Shown here one piece after another: positions 7,262-14,911 of a stretch of DNA of 34,075 bases. Every line of letters begins with the position of its first letter. Within the stretch, counting starts at the first letter, position 1. The notes below the pieces were generated by a model. The model worked only from the letters and a program-made list of their open reading frames with translations. It was not told the origin of the DNA and did not search any database. The stretch comes from Patescibacteria group bacterium (GTDB lineage Bacteria; Patescibacteriota; Patescibacteriia; Patescibacteriales; WJLG01), in contig JAQTUZ010000017.1 in the NCBI GenBank assembly GCA_028707065.1, positions 1 through 34,075 of the forward strand, written 5' to 3'. A program made the position numbers and the translations under genes.

Positions 7262-8521
7262 TTAATTAATCACCCTAAGAACTTCTTCGATCGAAATAAG
7301 TCCGCTTAAAGATTTGATCAGGGCGTCTTCAGCCAAAGAATAGCCGTCTTGCTTGGTTAATTCCTGCCGGATCGCCGAAAAATGTCCGGTCTTGATCAGA
7401 TTTTTTACCGCCGGGGTAATTTCTAAAACTTCGAAAATTCCGACCTTTCCCGCCTTGCCCGAATTTTGGCAGCGCGGACAGCCGCGACTCTTGTAAAAAA
7501 TCAGTTCTTCCGGCCGAAATATTTTCTCGGAAACGATCTTGTCCCGCTTAAGCCTGGGCAATAATTTCGCCAGCGATATTTTTTTTTGCAAGCGGCGCCA
7601 ATGCTCTTGACCGGCCTTTTGCCTGGTCAAGCAATGGGGGCAATTTTTATCGACTAAGCGCTGAGTGATCGCCAATCCGGTGTTGGCTGAAAATAAAGAT
7701 AAGGGCAACCCCAAATCGAGCAAAAATTCCAAAGTGCCAAGCAAATCGCGGCTGTAAAAACCAGCCAAAACAAAATGGCCGGCCGAGGCCAAATGAAAGG
7801 CCGCTGCCACAGTATCAAGATCATTGACCTCGCCGATCATCACCACGTCGGCATCTTGGCGGCGAATGGCGTTGATCGCCACCCTCGAGCCAAAACCGAC
7901 CGAAGGATTTAACCGGCTTTGATTGATCTCGGGCAAATCCGCGGCCACGTCTTGCTCCACCGTGGCAATATTCAGTTCTCTGTTTTTGAGAAAATTGATA
8001 AAGCTATACAGCGTAGCGGTGCGGCCGGAATTATAATCGCCGATCACCGCCACCAATCCCTTTTTGGCCGCCAAATTCTTTTTAACTTTCTCCAGAGCCG
8101 GTTCGTTCAGCCCCAGCCGGCCGAGGCTAAGGAGCTCGAATTTTTCTTTAAAAAGATTAACCACGATCTTTTCCCCGGCTACCGTCTGGTGAACGCCCAA
8201 GGAAAAAATTATTTTATAACCCAAATAATCTTTTTTAAATCTGCCGCTGGTTGGCGAATTATCCGTGGGATAATTCAGCCCGGCCATTTCTTTTACGCCA
8301 ACTATAACCGCCGGCTCGATTTTTTTGGACAAGAGCAGCGTTTTTTTCAATTCGCCGCCGGCCCTAAAATTTATCGCCAAATTTTTGGTTGTTGGCTCGA
8401 AATAAATCTCATCGGCCTCGCAACCGATGGCAAAATTAAAAATCTTGTCGATCACCCGCAAAACTTTGATATCCAGGTCGATTGCCAATTGCTCTTTTAA
8501 ATTTTGTTTTAGTGATAACAT
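7262..8521 (-). CDS. Degenerate PilB/GspE-like secretion ATPase
   Basis: A 419-residue protein that aligns by eye with the C-terminal ATPase half of PilB/GspE. I use ATG 8521 (MLSLKQNLKEQLAIDL), because the upstream codons are AT word repeat. Features in order: an N2-like region (residues 40-130), a Walker A position at 161-168 reading GDYNSGRT instead of GxTGSGKT, a Walker B/Asp-box region 'RQDADVVMIGEVNDLDT' (221-237) and 'GHFVLAGFYSRD' where active enzymes have 'GHLVLSTLHTND'. Four cysteines (294, 297, 348, 351) match the zinc site. Loss of the Walker A lysine and of the His-box suggests weak or no ATP hydrolysis. It lacks the usual N1 domain (family length about 560). It precedes the big secreted FG-GAP protein by 10 bases. 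It may be a regulatory or dead paralogue; confidence in family is high, in activity low. Confidence 0.82.
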   Translation of the reverse strand: MLSLKQNLKEQLAIDLDIKVLRVIDKIFNFAIGCEADEIYFEPTTKNLAINFRAGGELKKTLLLSKKIEPAVIVGVKEMAGLNYPTDNSPTSGRFKKDYLGYKIIFSLGVHQTVAGEKIVVNLFKEKFELLSLGRLGLNEPALEKVKKNLAAKKGLVAVIGDYNSGRTATLYSFINFLKNRELNIATVEQDVAADLPEINQSRLNPSVGFGSRVAINAIRRQDADVVMIGEVNDLDTVAAAFHLASAGHFVLAGFYSRDLLGTLEFLLDLGLPLSLFSANTGLAITQRLVDKNCPHCLTRQKAGQEHWRRLQKKISLAKLLPRLKRDKIVSEKIFRPEELIFYKSRGCPRCQNSGKAGKVGIFEVLEITPAVKNLIKTGHFSAIRQELTKQDGYSLAEDALIKSLSGLISIEEVLRVIN

Positions 8522-8635
8522 AAAAAATAATAACCAATATTTAATATCCAATATCCAAAAAATATTACAATATTTCAATATTAAAATATTGTTTTAATTA
8601 TTGGTTATTTATTATTGGATATTTTCTTCTATTCC
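8522..8635. repeat. 'AATATCCAATA' word repeats in spacer
   Basis: Variants of AATATTTAATATCCAATATCC are followed by the inverse words ATTATTGGTTATTTATTATT and TATTGGATATT. The spacer between the epimerase-like and ATPase-like genes can form a long AT hairpin. It also gives a spurious N-terminal extension of the downstream gene and encodes the last few codons of the upstream one. Confidence 0.65.
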
Positions 8636-9637
8636 CTTCAATCCCTTGCTCGCCCGCAGTTCATCGATGGTTTTTTCCAACCCCTTATCCAAAGTAACGA
8701 CCGGCAGCCAGCCCAGATCATTGGTGGCGATCGTGATGTCCGGCAGGCAAAGTTCGGTCATAAAAAAATGCGCCGGCTCATAAACGATCTTCGATTGCGA
8801 ACCGATCCGGTCGATTATCTTTTGGACCAGATCAACGAGCTTAACATCGACGTCTGAGCCGATATTGAGCGGTCCGACCAGGTCGGTTTCCATTATTTTC
8901 AGCGCCGCGTCGATCACGTCGGAAACATAACAGAAAGAAGAGGTAAAAGTTTCATCGCCATAGATCACCAAATCCTTATTGTCCAAAGCGTTGCTCACGA
9001 AATCCGGGATCATCTGATTGTCGTTCAAGGGCATGCGCGGCCCGTAGGTGCGGAAGACGCGGATGATCTTGGCGTCGATGCCATGCGTCTCCCGATAAGT
9101 ATGGATAAAAGTTTCCGCAAAACGCTTGCCTTCATCGTAGCAGGCGCGCTCGGAAAGAAAATTCACCGCCCCGATATCATCTTCTTTTATCTTCGGGTTG
9201 CCCTCGCGGCGCGGACCATAAACCACCGAGGAGGAAAAATGCAGCAGCTTGGCTTCGTATTTTTTAGCCAGATCCAAAACATTTTTCACCACGTAGGAAT
9301 TGGCCAGCAGCGTCGCGTCGCGATTTTTTTGGAAATTCTTGGCCGAGTTCGGGCAGGCCAGATTGTAAATTTCCTGGATGCCCTGGAATTGGATCTTGAA
9401 TTTTTGCAATGACTGCTCGTTTTCCAAATCGAGCGGCACGCTTAAATCATGGCGCAAAAAAGCGAAATCCGGTTCGGCGAAAAGATGGTCGATGTTTCGT
9501 TCCGAGCCGGTGGAAAAATTATCCAGGCAGATCACCTTGCAGGTCTTGATCAGTTCGTCGCAAAGATGCGAGCCGATAAAACCGGCGCCCCCGACGACCA
9601 GCACGTTCTTCTTTTCGAATATTGCATGCTTGCTCAT
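8612..9637 (-). CDS. NAD-dependent epimerase/dehydratase, UDP-glucuronate decarboxylase-like
   Basis: A 341-residue extended short-chain dehydrogenase. The NAD-binding loop is GGAGFIG (residues 16-22), followed by 'CLDNFSTGSERNI', which reads like the UXS family 'DNFFTGRKRN'. Catalytic residues are the Ser near 136-137 and the Tyr167/Lys171 pair in ACYDEGKR, a signature shared with UDP-glucuronate decarboxylase (UDP-xylose synthase). 'VFRTYGPRMPLNDNQMIPDF' and 'SFCYVSDV' also fit. The enzyme would make UDP-xylose or a related nucleotide sugar in the cytoplasm for the glycosyltransferases around it. It is a stand-alone gene between two repeat-filled spacers. A 4-epimerase or 4,6-dehydratase specificity cannot be fully ruled out. 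Confidence 0.87.
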   Translation of the reverse strand: MSKHAIFEKKNVLVVGGAGFIGSHLCDELIKTCKVICLDNFSTGSERNIDHLFAEPDFAFLRHDLSVPLDLENEQSLQKFKIQFQGIQEIYNLACPNSAKNFQKNRDATLLANSYVVKNVLDLAKKYEAKLLHFSSSVVYGPRREGNPKIKEDDIGAVNFLSERACYDEGKRFAETFIHTYRETHGIDAKIIRVFRTYGPRMPLNDNQMIPDFVSNALDNKDLVIYGDETFTSSFCYVSDVIDAALKIMETDLVGPLNIGSDVDVKLVDLVQKIIDRIGSQSKIVYEPAHFFMTELCLPDITIATNDLGWLPVVTLDKGLEKTIDELRASKGLKGIEENIQ

Positions 9638-9638
9638 A

Positions 9639-9700
9639 ACGCATAACGCATAACGCGTAACGCTCTACGCGTAACTCGTAACGCGTAACTCGTAACGATT
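9639..9700. repeat. 'GCATAACGC / CGTAACTCGTAAC' word repeats
   Basis: About seven imperfect units of 7-10 bases (GCATAACGC, GCGTAACGC, CTCGTAACGC and variants) stand directly upstream of the epimerase-like gene. Units vary in length and sequence, so this is not a CRISPR array. Related words (GCGTTACGCGTTATGAG) recur inverted at 10515-10552. Confidence 0.75.
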
Positions 9701-9744
9701 ATTGCAAATAAATATTTAATTATTTTTTATATAATAATTTTTGC

Positions 9745-10401
9745 TTAATTGAATTTTTTCCATATGCCTTCCGATACGACAGCAATCTCATCGCCGTTAA
9801 TTTTAATAGCCGAATTATCATCAATCGCATAAAATTCTTCAGGATATTCTTGCGCCAGCTCGGTAAGTTTTCCCATATTAACGTTAGGGAAATCCGGTGA
9901 ATTCAAATGCGGCCTGATTAAAATATCTATATACCCCAAACCTTCGTTCTTATCAAATTCACTGGGCGCGTCGTAATACAATTTTTCCGAGGTGCTCAAA
10001 TCTAAATTTTTGCAAACGACCATGCTGCCCGCGCTAATCCCCACATACACTCGAGTCTCTAGCATTTGAGGTAAAATTTCTTTCAGTCCGGATTTTTCGA
10101 TCCAATGATTTAAATAAAAACTATTTCCCCCCTCGAACAGTAAAACATCAGCAGCCTCAAGCCTTGGCCGCCAAATATTCTGCGGCAGGGCGGAAATATC
10201 GACTATATCAATCAATTTGAATCCCTGTTTTTTACAATTAAAATAATCATCAATCATCCAGCCCTTGTCGCCTTTTTCCATATTCGCCGCCGTCGGGATA
10301 ATCGCCAAATTAAGTTCAGCGAACGGTTTCTTTGCCAAATCCAAAAGCGCATCTGCAATTGATCTATTCGTTAAGCCTGCCGAAGTAAGCAGTAATTTCA
10401 T
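9745..10401 (-). CDS. pepE: Peptidase E-like serine peptidase (family S51)
   Basis: A 218-residue cytoplasmic peptidase. I choose ATG 10401 (MKLLLTSAGLTNRSIADAL), the normal family start; an open frame continues upstream only through a palindromic repeat. The fold marks are 'LAIIPTAAN', 'VLLFEGGNSFYLNHW' and the nucleophile elbow VGISAGSM with Ser123. A later 'IRPHLNSPDFPN' carries the candidate catalytic His, and 'YAIDDNSAI' is typical of the C-terminus. Family members cleave Asp-X dipeptides or related small substrates (some process cyanophycin), so a role in amino-acid recycling is likely. There is no signal peptide. It stands between two spacers full of repeats and is probably transcribed alone or from the subtilase side. 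Family is sure; exact substrate is not. Confidence 0.88.
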   Translation of the reverse strand: MKLLLTSAGLTNRSIADALLDLAKKPFAELNLAIIPTAANMEKGDKGWMIDDYFNCKKQGFKLIDIVDISALPQNIWRPRLEAADVLLFEGGNSFYLNHWIEKSGLKEILPQMLETRVYVGISAGSMVVCKNLDLSTSEKLYYDAPSEFDKNEGLGYIDILIRPHLNSPDFPNVNMGKLTELAQEYPEEFYAIDDNSAIKINGDEIAVVSEGIWKKFN

Positions 10402-10441
10402 ATTTATATTATTTGAAAAAGTAGTGAAAATTTTTGATGAT

Positions 10442-10501
10442 AATGCCAGTAATAGACCCTCCCCGTCCGCGAGGCGCGGCCACCCCTCCCGAGGAGGGGA
10501 C
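10442..10501. repeat. GC-rich palindromic element, spacer copy 1
   Basis: The inverse complement of this 60-base stretch matches 22958-23017 with one mismatch. The core carries CCCCTCCCGAGGAGGGG and the end AGACCCTCCCCG. It lies upstream of the peptidase E gene and creates its false N-terminal extension. Confidence 0.9.
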
Positions 10502-10514
10502 AAAACTTTTTCGT

Positions 10515-10552
10515 TGCGCGCGTTACGCGTTATGAGTTATGAGTTATGCGCC
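10515..10552. repeat. 'GCGTTATGAGTTATG' word repeats
   Basis: Tandem words GTTACGC, GTTATGA, GTTATGA, GTTATGCG lie between two palindromic elements. They are the inverse-strand form of the words at 9639-9700. Confidence 0.6.
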
Positions 10553-10555
10553 ATC

Positions 10556-10635
10556 AGACCCTCCCCGCCCTTCGCTTCGCTCCGGACACCTCCGCCTCGG
10601 CGAGCCTCAGCGAGATGGGCCTCCCAAGAGGGGAA
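10556..10635. repeat. GC-rich palindromic element, diverged spacer copy
   Basis: It has the same ends as 10442-10501 (AGACCCTCCCCG and CTCCCAAGAGGGGAA) but a longer, different centre with its own short inverted repeats (TTCGCTTCGCTCC, GCGAGCCTCAGCGAG). It fills the spacer between the subtilase and peptidase E genes. Confidence 0.75.
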
Positions 10636-10653
10636 TTTTTTATTTTTTCTTTT

Positions 10654-12918
10654 TTAATTTTTAATTGATGCTGTCCCGACATTCACTCCGCCCGCAAAAG
10701 CCGGATCAAAAGCGTAATAGGATTGAAGAATGATGCCGCTCGGATCAAAGACCCGCACGTGCGGCCCGCCGCCCGCGCCGGCGCCGGTGATTATTTCCGC
10801 CAGGCTGTCGCCGTTGGTATCGCCGGAAGCAATGTTCACGCCGCCGTGCCAACTCCGGTCATAAGCGAAAAATTGGCCTTGCAATTTTCCCTTGCCGTCA
10901 AAAATCCTGATATGCGGTCCGCCGCCTTTTCCCGGGGCAGTTACGATTTCCTCCTGGTGATTAGCCGCGCCGCCATAAAGATCAGCCACGGTAACATTGA
11001 CTCCGCCGTGAAAATTTTTATCGTAAGCTAAAAATTGGCTCTTAACAATTCCTTTGGCGCTGAAAATTTTAACTTGCGGCGGATAGCCCGAACCGGGACC
11101 GGTGACGATCTCGGTCTTTCCGTCGCCGTCAACATCGCCCGCGGCAATATTGACTCCGCCCAAAAACTTGGCGTCATAGGCGGTAAACTGATTTTTCAAC
11201 CGGCCCTGATTGTCAAAAATTTTCACGTCAGACTTCAAACCGGAGCCAGCGGCAGTGATAATTTCGTCTTTGCCGTCGCCGTCAAAATCACCGGTCGCCA
11301 CCTTGACGCCGCCGCGGTAATTCGCGGCATAGGCGTAAAATTGGCTTTTAAATTTTCCCTCGGTATTGAATATTTTTACCCGGCCGGCAACCCCCGAAGC
11401 CGGGCCGGCGATGATCTCGACTTTGTTGTCGCCATCGACGTCGCCCGATGCCAAATAAATTCCACCGCTGGGATTGGCATTGAATTTTTTGATCAACGTA
11501 TTATCAGGCTGCACTTCTCTCACTTCGGCCGAATCCCCGGAGGCAGGAGCCAGAAGAAGCTTAACGCTTTGATTTTGTTTTTCCCGATCGGCCAAAGCCA
11601 CGGCGCTAAGAGCATTGACCCGGCCGCGTCCCAGTTTTCCCTGATAAGCGGGATTGAGCCGGCTGATATCATCAGCAGTAGCTAAAAGAATATCTTTGAT
11701 CTCGCCGGCTTTGGCGCCGGGATTGATCCCTTCCAACAGCGCCAAAACGCCCACTACTACCGGCGTGGCCATTGAAGTTCCCGACCAATAACCGCTGTAA
11801 TATTGATCCAGAGCGGTATTATTGATTTGCTGGGTCGGCGCGTACACGGCTGTGCTGAAAAAACCGACCCCGGGAGCGGCCAGATCCACGCATCTTGAAC
11901 CATAGCTGGAAAAAACCGCCTTTTGATCGATCGCGTCGGTCGCGGCCACGCCGATCACCATATTATTTTCGCCGTCATCGCAGGCCGGATACATCGGAGT
12001 TTCGTCAAGATTATATCCCTGGCCTTGTGACTCTTCGTTTCCTGCCGCCGCCACCACGATCACGCCGGCGTTATAAGCGCGGGTGATCGCCTCATAAAGA
12101 GCGCGGCTGTAATCCAACCCGACAAAACTCAAATTAATGATCGCGGCTTTATTATTGATGGCATAATCGATGGCTCTGACCACATCGGAAGTCCGCCCTT
12201 CGCCTTTGTCGTCCAAAACTTTTAACGGCATGATCTTCGCCTGCCAGGTGATGCCGCTGATCCCTTTGCCGTTATTGCCGACCGCGGCAATGATCCCGGC
12301 CACGATCGTGCCGTGCATCACGCCAGCTTCGGTTAAACCGTCTTCGAATTTCGGCGAGGGATCAGGCACGTTATTCACAAAATCCCAGCCGTTATAATCG
12401 TCGATAAATCCGTTATGATCGTCATCAATCCCGTTGCCCGGGATCTCACCGGAATTTTTCCAGATATTGGCGGCGAGGTCAGGATGATTAATTTGGACGC
12501 CGGTATCGATCACCGCGATGACCACATTGGGAGTTTCCCGGATCCTGTCCCAAGCCAGCGGCGCGCGAATCCGCTCCAGATACCATTGTTTGGAATAATT
12601 GGGATCGGAAGGAATTACCGAGGCATGATAGACATAATTCGGCTCGGCATATTCCACGTCGCTCTTCTTTTGATAGAACGACAAAAAATCATCAAGCTTA
12701 ACGCCAACCGGCACCTTAACTGCCGCCGGCTCCGCGGAACTTTTATATTTAACTAAAATTTCATTATTTCCGTCTTGCTTGGCAGAAGCGGCGATGTTGA
12801 TATTTTTACCATTACTTTGCCCGCTTTCCCCAGCCGAAGAATCGTGAAAAAAACAAAATCCGCCGATCAAGACGAGAAAAAGATAATACACAAAAAATCG
12901 GACTATTTTCTTAGCCAT
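10654..12918 (-). CDS. Secreted subtilisin-like serine protease with FG-GAP-type repeats
   Basis: A 754-residue protease. Residues 1-29 form a signal peptide, and about 50-100 an inhibitor-like propeptide (ILVKYKS...VEYAEPNYVYH). The S8 catalytic domain spans about 110-450 with Asp138 (AVIDTGVQINHPDL), His202 (MHGTIVAGII), oxyanion Asn294 (AAGNEE) and Ser382 (GTSMATPVVVG), so it should be active outside the membrane. Residues about 480-750 hold five repeats of roughly 50 residues, each with a calcium-loop such as GDVDGDGKTEI, then 'GPGSG', 'VKIF' and 'GGVNVA'; these probably form a propeller-like binding domain. It likely digests proteins or matures surface proteins. A possible extended -10 (12928-12936) lies only 10 bases before the ATG, suggesting a nearly leaderless mRNA. 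No C-terminal anchor is visible. Confidence 0.92.
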   Translation of the reverse strand: MAKKIVRFFVYYLFLVLIGGFCFFHDSSAGESGQSNGKNINIAASAKQDGNNEILVKYKSSAEPAAVKVPVGVKLDDFLSFYQKKSDVEYAEPNYVYHASVIPSDPNYSKQWYLERIRAPLAWDRIRETPNVVIAVIDTGVQINHPDLAANIWKNSGEIPGNGIDDDHNGFIDDYNGWDFVNNVPDPSPKFEDGLTEAGVMHGTIVAGIIAAVGNNGKGISGITWQAKIMPLKVLDDKGEGRTSDVVRAIDYAINNKAAIINLSFVGLDYSRALYEAITRAYNAGVIVVAAAGNEESQGQGYNLDETPMYPACDDGENNMVIGVAATDAIDQKAVFSSYGSRCVDLAAPGVGFFSTAVYAPTQQINNTALDQYYSGYWSGTSMATPVVVGVLALLEGINPGAKAGEIKDILLATADDISRLNPAYQGKLGRGRVNALSAVALADREKQNQSVKLLLAPASGDSAEVREVQPDNTLIKKFNANPSGGIYLASGDVDGDNKVEIIAGPASGVAGRVKIFNTEGKFKSQFYAYAANYRGGVKVATGDFDGDGKDEIITAAGSGLKSDVKIFDNQGRLKNQFTAYDAKFLGGVNIAAGDVDGDGKTEIVTGPGSGYPPQVKIFSAKGIVKSQFLAYDKNFHGGVNVTVADLYGGAANHQEEIVTAPGKGGGPHIRIFDGKGKLQGQFFAYDRSWHGGVNIASGDTNGDSLAEIITGAGAGGGPHVRVFDPSGIILQSYYAFDPAFAGGVNVGTASIKN

Positions 12919-12927
12919 ATTAATTTT

Positions 12928-12936
12928 ATTATATCA
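12928..12936 (-). promoter_or_regulatory. Extended -10 promoter of the subtilase gene
   Basis: The minus strand reads TGATATAAT, a TGn-TATAAT extended -10. No good -35 is visible. Transcription starting about 7 bases on would leave a leader of roughly 3 bases before the ATG at 12918. Confidence 0.5.
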
Positions 12937-12982
12937 TAAGAAAAAAGACTTTACTAATGGATTTTTGACCTTTTTCTCCAAT

Positions 12983-13012
12983 AAAAAAAGGCCAGTAAAC
13001 TTACTGACCTTT
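12983..13012 (-). terminator. Intrinsic terminator after the receiver-domain gene
   Basis: The minus-strand RNA pairs AAAGGTCAGTAA with TTACTGGCCTTT (one U-G pair), followed by a run of Ts. The plus-strand RNA would have a mismatch instead, which supports minus-strand use. Confidence 0.85.
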
Positions 13013-13035
13013 ATCATGTTACCGGCAATCCGGTC

Positions 13036-13446
13036 TTATTGATTTTGATTCTTCCAACGCTCATCAACCCTGGGCTTGATAAAATGAGTCATTAAGGAAA
13101 CGATCAGATCCAGATCGACCGGCTTCTTCAAGGTTACGTCTATCCGGTCGAAATAATCACTCGGTACAGCCTTGGGGAAGCCCCCGGTAACGACGATGAT
13201 TCCACCTTTATATCCGTAACTAATCAGACTGTCAACCACGTCCCAGGCATATCCATCGCCCAGATTACCGTCAAGAACGACGGCATCAAGCAAGCGGATG
13301 TTACTCAGGGTGCAAAATGCTTTTGCCCCCGCCGCGGATTCGGCGAGAAGAATTTCATGTGTCGGAAACGCGCTTTGAAACAATGTTGAATATATTTCCC
13401 TCATTCCCATTTCGTCATCGGCAGCCAAAATTTTTCCGTTTTCCAT
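13036..13446 (-). CDS. Stand-alone response-regulator receiver domain
   Basis: A 136-residue CheY-like protein with no output domain. The acidic pair is Asp10/Asp11 (LAADDEMGM), the phospho-acceptor is Asp59 (AVVLDGNLGDG), the switch Thr87 lies in 'IIVVTGG', and Lys108 in 'TLKKPVDLD'. All residues needed for phosphorylation are present. It would receive phosphate from a histidine kinase and act by protein contact. No kinase is encoded in the window, so its partner is elsewhere. It is a single-gene unit: a good sigma-70-type promoter at 13508-13536, a strong Shine-Dalgarno (GGAGGG, six bases before ATG 13446) and an intrinsic terminator at 12983-13012. This strong initiation signal contrasts with the surrounding genes. 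Confidence 0.88.
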   Translation of the reverse strand: MENGKILAADDEMGMREIYSTLFQSAFPTHEILLAESAAGAKAFCTLSNIRLLDAVVLDGNLGDGYAWDVVDSLISYGYKGGIIVVTGGFPKAVPSDYFDRIDVTLKKPVDLDLIVSLMTHFIKPRVDERWKNQNQ

Positions 13447-13507
13447 GTCGCCCTCCTCTACTTATGGTTAAAGAAATGATATAAAAAACAATTTTAGTGG
13501 AAAAGAA

Positions 13508-13536
13508 AATATACCACAACGGTTAAAAAAAGTCAA
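13508..13536 (-). promoter_or_regulatory. Sigma-70-type promoter of the receiver-domain gene
   Basis: On the minus strand TTGACT is followed after 17 bases by TATATT, with TGG before the -10 (extended -10). The leader would be about 55 bases. Confidence 0.75.
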
Positions 13537-13547
13537 TAGCAAGGCTT

Positions 13548-14834
13548 TTAACCATTCCCCGTCAGAATTCGCAAGGTTTCCCGGGCGCACTTTTCCCAGC
13601 TGAATTCCTTGGCCCGGTTCAATCCTTTAGCGACAAGCTCGGCGCGCAAAGCCGGGTCAGTGATGATTTTTTCCATCGCTTGAGCCAATTCTTCCTTGTC
13701 GCGCGGATCGAAATATAGCGCGGCATCGCCCGCCACTTCCCGCAAAACCGGAATGTCGGACGCCACCGTCGGCACGCCGCAGGCCAGAGCCTGCAAGATC
13801 GTGACGCCAAAACCTTCATGCAAAGAAGGCAAAATATAAGCGCTGGCGCCATTAAAGATATAAGGAATATCTTCTTCCGCGGTCCAGCCGGGCATGATCA
13901 CCTCATTATGCAAACCGAATTCGTGGATAATATATTTTATTTCATCAGAGCCGTAACTGGCATCGCCGATCAATACTAATTTTTCCGGAAGGCCGGGATG
14001 ATGATGTTTTAATTTTACGAATGCTTCCAGCAGCAGCGGCGTATTTTTTTTCTTTTCCAATCGGCCGACATACAATAAATATGGCCGGGCAATCCCGTAT
14101 TTGTTCAAAATTTTGGCGATCTGATCATGATCATTGATCTTTTTATAGAACAGATCGTTGAAGCCGTTATGAATGACCGTGATCTTTTTCTCCACGCATT
14201 TGTACATCTTTAATATTTCGGCGCGGGTGAATTGGGAAACGGTGATTATTTTGGTCGAATGTTTCAAGGAATAAACAGTCGACCAATTAAGATAATCAGT
14301 GGAAGTGGCCCCGTATTTTCCCAGCGTGAAAAAACGGACGATAAGATTTATCACCCGCCTGCCCCGCCCCTTTTCCGGACCAAGCTTATTTTCTTCATAA
14401 AGAGCCGCTTCTCTTTTAAAGGCGACGTCGTGGATCGTATTGACCGTTATCTTCGGCCGCAGCAAGGGGATGCCGTGGGCCGGAATGAATAAAACATCAG
14501 GCTTGGCCAAAAGCATCTCGAGCGAAAGCCGGCCCAGGGTCCAAAAATAAGTAAAAGGCCAATGTAAAATTTTGGCCTTGAAATTATTGTGGGGGCTTTT
14601 AACGATTTGATAGCCGTCTTGGTCGTATTCCGGGTGAAAATTATTTTTTTCTTGCCCGATGAAATCAAGCGTCGTCAAATCGGCCAGATCGGCTGCCAGC
14701 GGTTGATCGGTATATAGAATGAATTGGTTATCCTTATCCAGCCGGGCAAAATATTTGATCAGATAATAAGAATACCATTCCGTGCCGCTTTTATGAGCTC
14801 TGTTGGCGCGCGAGGCGTCGATGCCGATGATCAT
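13548..14834 (-). CDS. Glycosyltransferase family 4 (GT-B fold)
   Basis: A 428-residue GT4 enzyme. I choose ATG 14834 (MIIGIDASRANRAHKSGTEW); the open frame further upstream is a 'CATAACACA' word repeat. The N-domain has the early 'SGTEWYSYYL' loop and the 'VNTIHDVAF' strand, and the C-domain reads 'YLLYVGRLEKKKNTPLLLEAF'. The E-x7-E motif is in 'LPSLHEGFGVTILQALACGVPTVAS', followed by 'VLREVAGDAALYFDP'. This pattern is typical of mannosyl- or rhamnosyl-type transferases that extend surface glycans at the membrane. It lies between MreB and the receiver gene, with a repeat-filled spacer before it. Sugar specificity is unknown. Confidence 0.92.
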   Translation of the reverse strand: MIIGIDASRANRAHKSGTEWYSYYLIKYFARLDKDNQFILYTDQPLAADLADLTTLDFIGQEKNNFHPEYDQDGYQIVKSPHNNFKAKILHWPFTYFWTLGRLSLEMLLAKPDVLFIPAHGIPLLRPKITVNTIHDVAFKREAALYEENKLGPEKGRGRRVINLIVRFFTLGKYGATSTDYLNWSTVYSLKHSTKIITVSQFTRAEILKMYKCVEKKITVIHNGFNDLFYKKINDHDQIAKILNKYGIARPYLLYVGRLEKKKNTPLLLEAFVKLKHHHPGLPEKLVLIGDASYGSDEIKYIIHEFGLHNEVIMPGWTAEEDIPYIFNGASAYILPSLHEGFGVTILQALACGVPTVASDIPVLREVAGDAALYFDPRDKEELAQAMEKIITDPALRAELVAKGLNRAKEFSWEKCARETLRILTGNG

Positions 14835-14835
14835 T

Positions 14836-14906
14836 TCACGTAACACATAGCACATAACACATAACACAAGTCAAAAACTGTTATGTGTTATGTGATATGT
14901 GTTATG
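14836..14906. repeat. 'CATAACACATAACAC' word repeats as an inverted pair
   Basis: ACGTAACACATAGCACATAACACATAACAC-like words (14838-14868) are followed by the inverse words TTATGTGTTATGTGATATGTG (14881-14904). They can form a hairpin of about 20 pairs between mreB and the GT4 gene. It may serve as a weak terminator or processing site. Confidence 0.75.
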
Positions 14907-14911
14907 AAAAT

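Noticed and set aside
9639-9700. CRISPR-like short repeats
   Set aside because: Units are 7-10 bases, uneven, with no unique spacers and no cas genes in the window.
10402-10503. Longer N-terminus for peptidase E
   Set aside because: The extra codons come from a palindromic repeat; the family starts at the ATG at 10401. The same reasoning moved the starts of the genes at 8521, 14834, 15919 and 2018.
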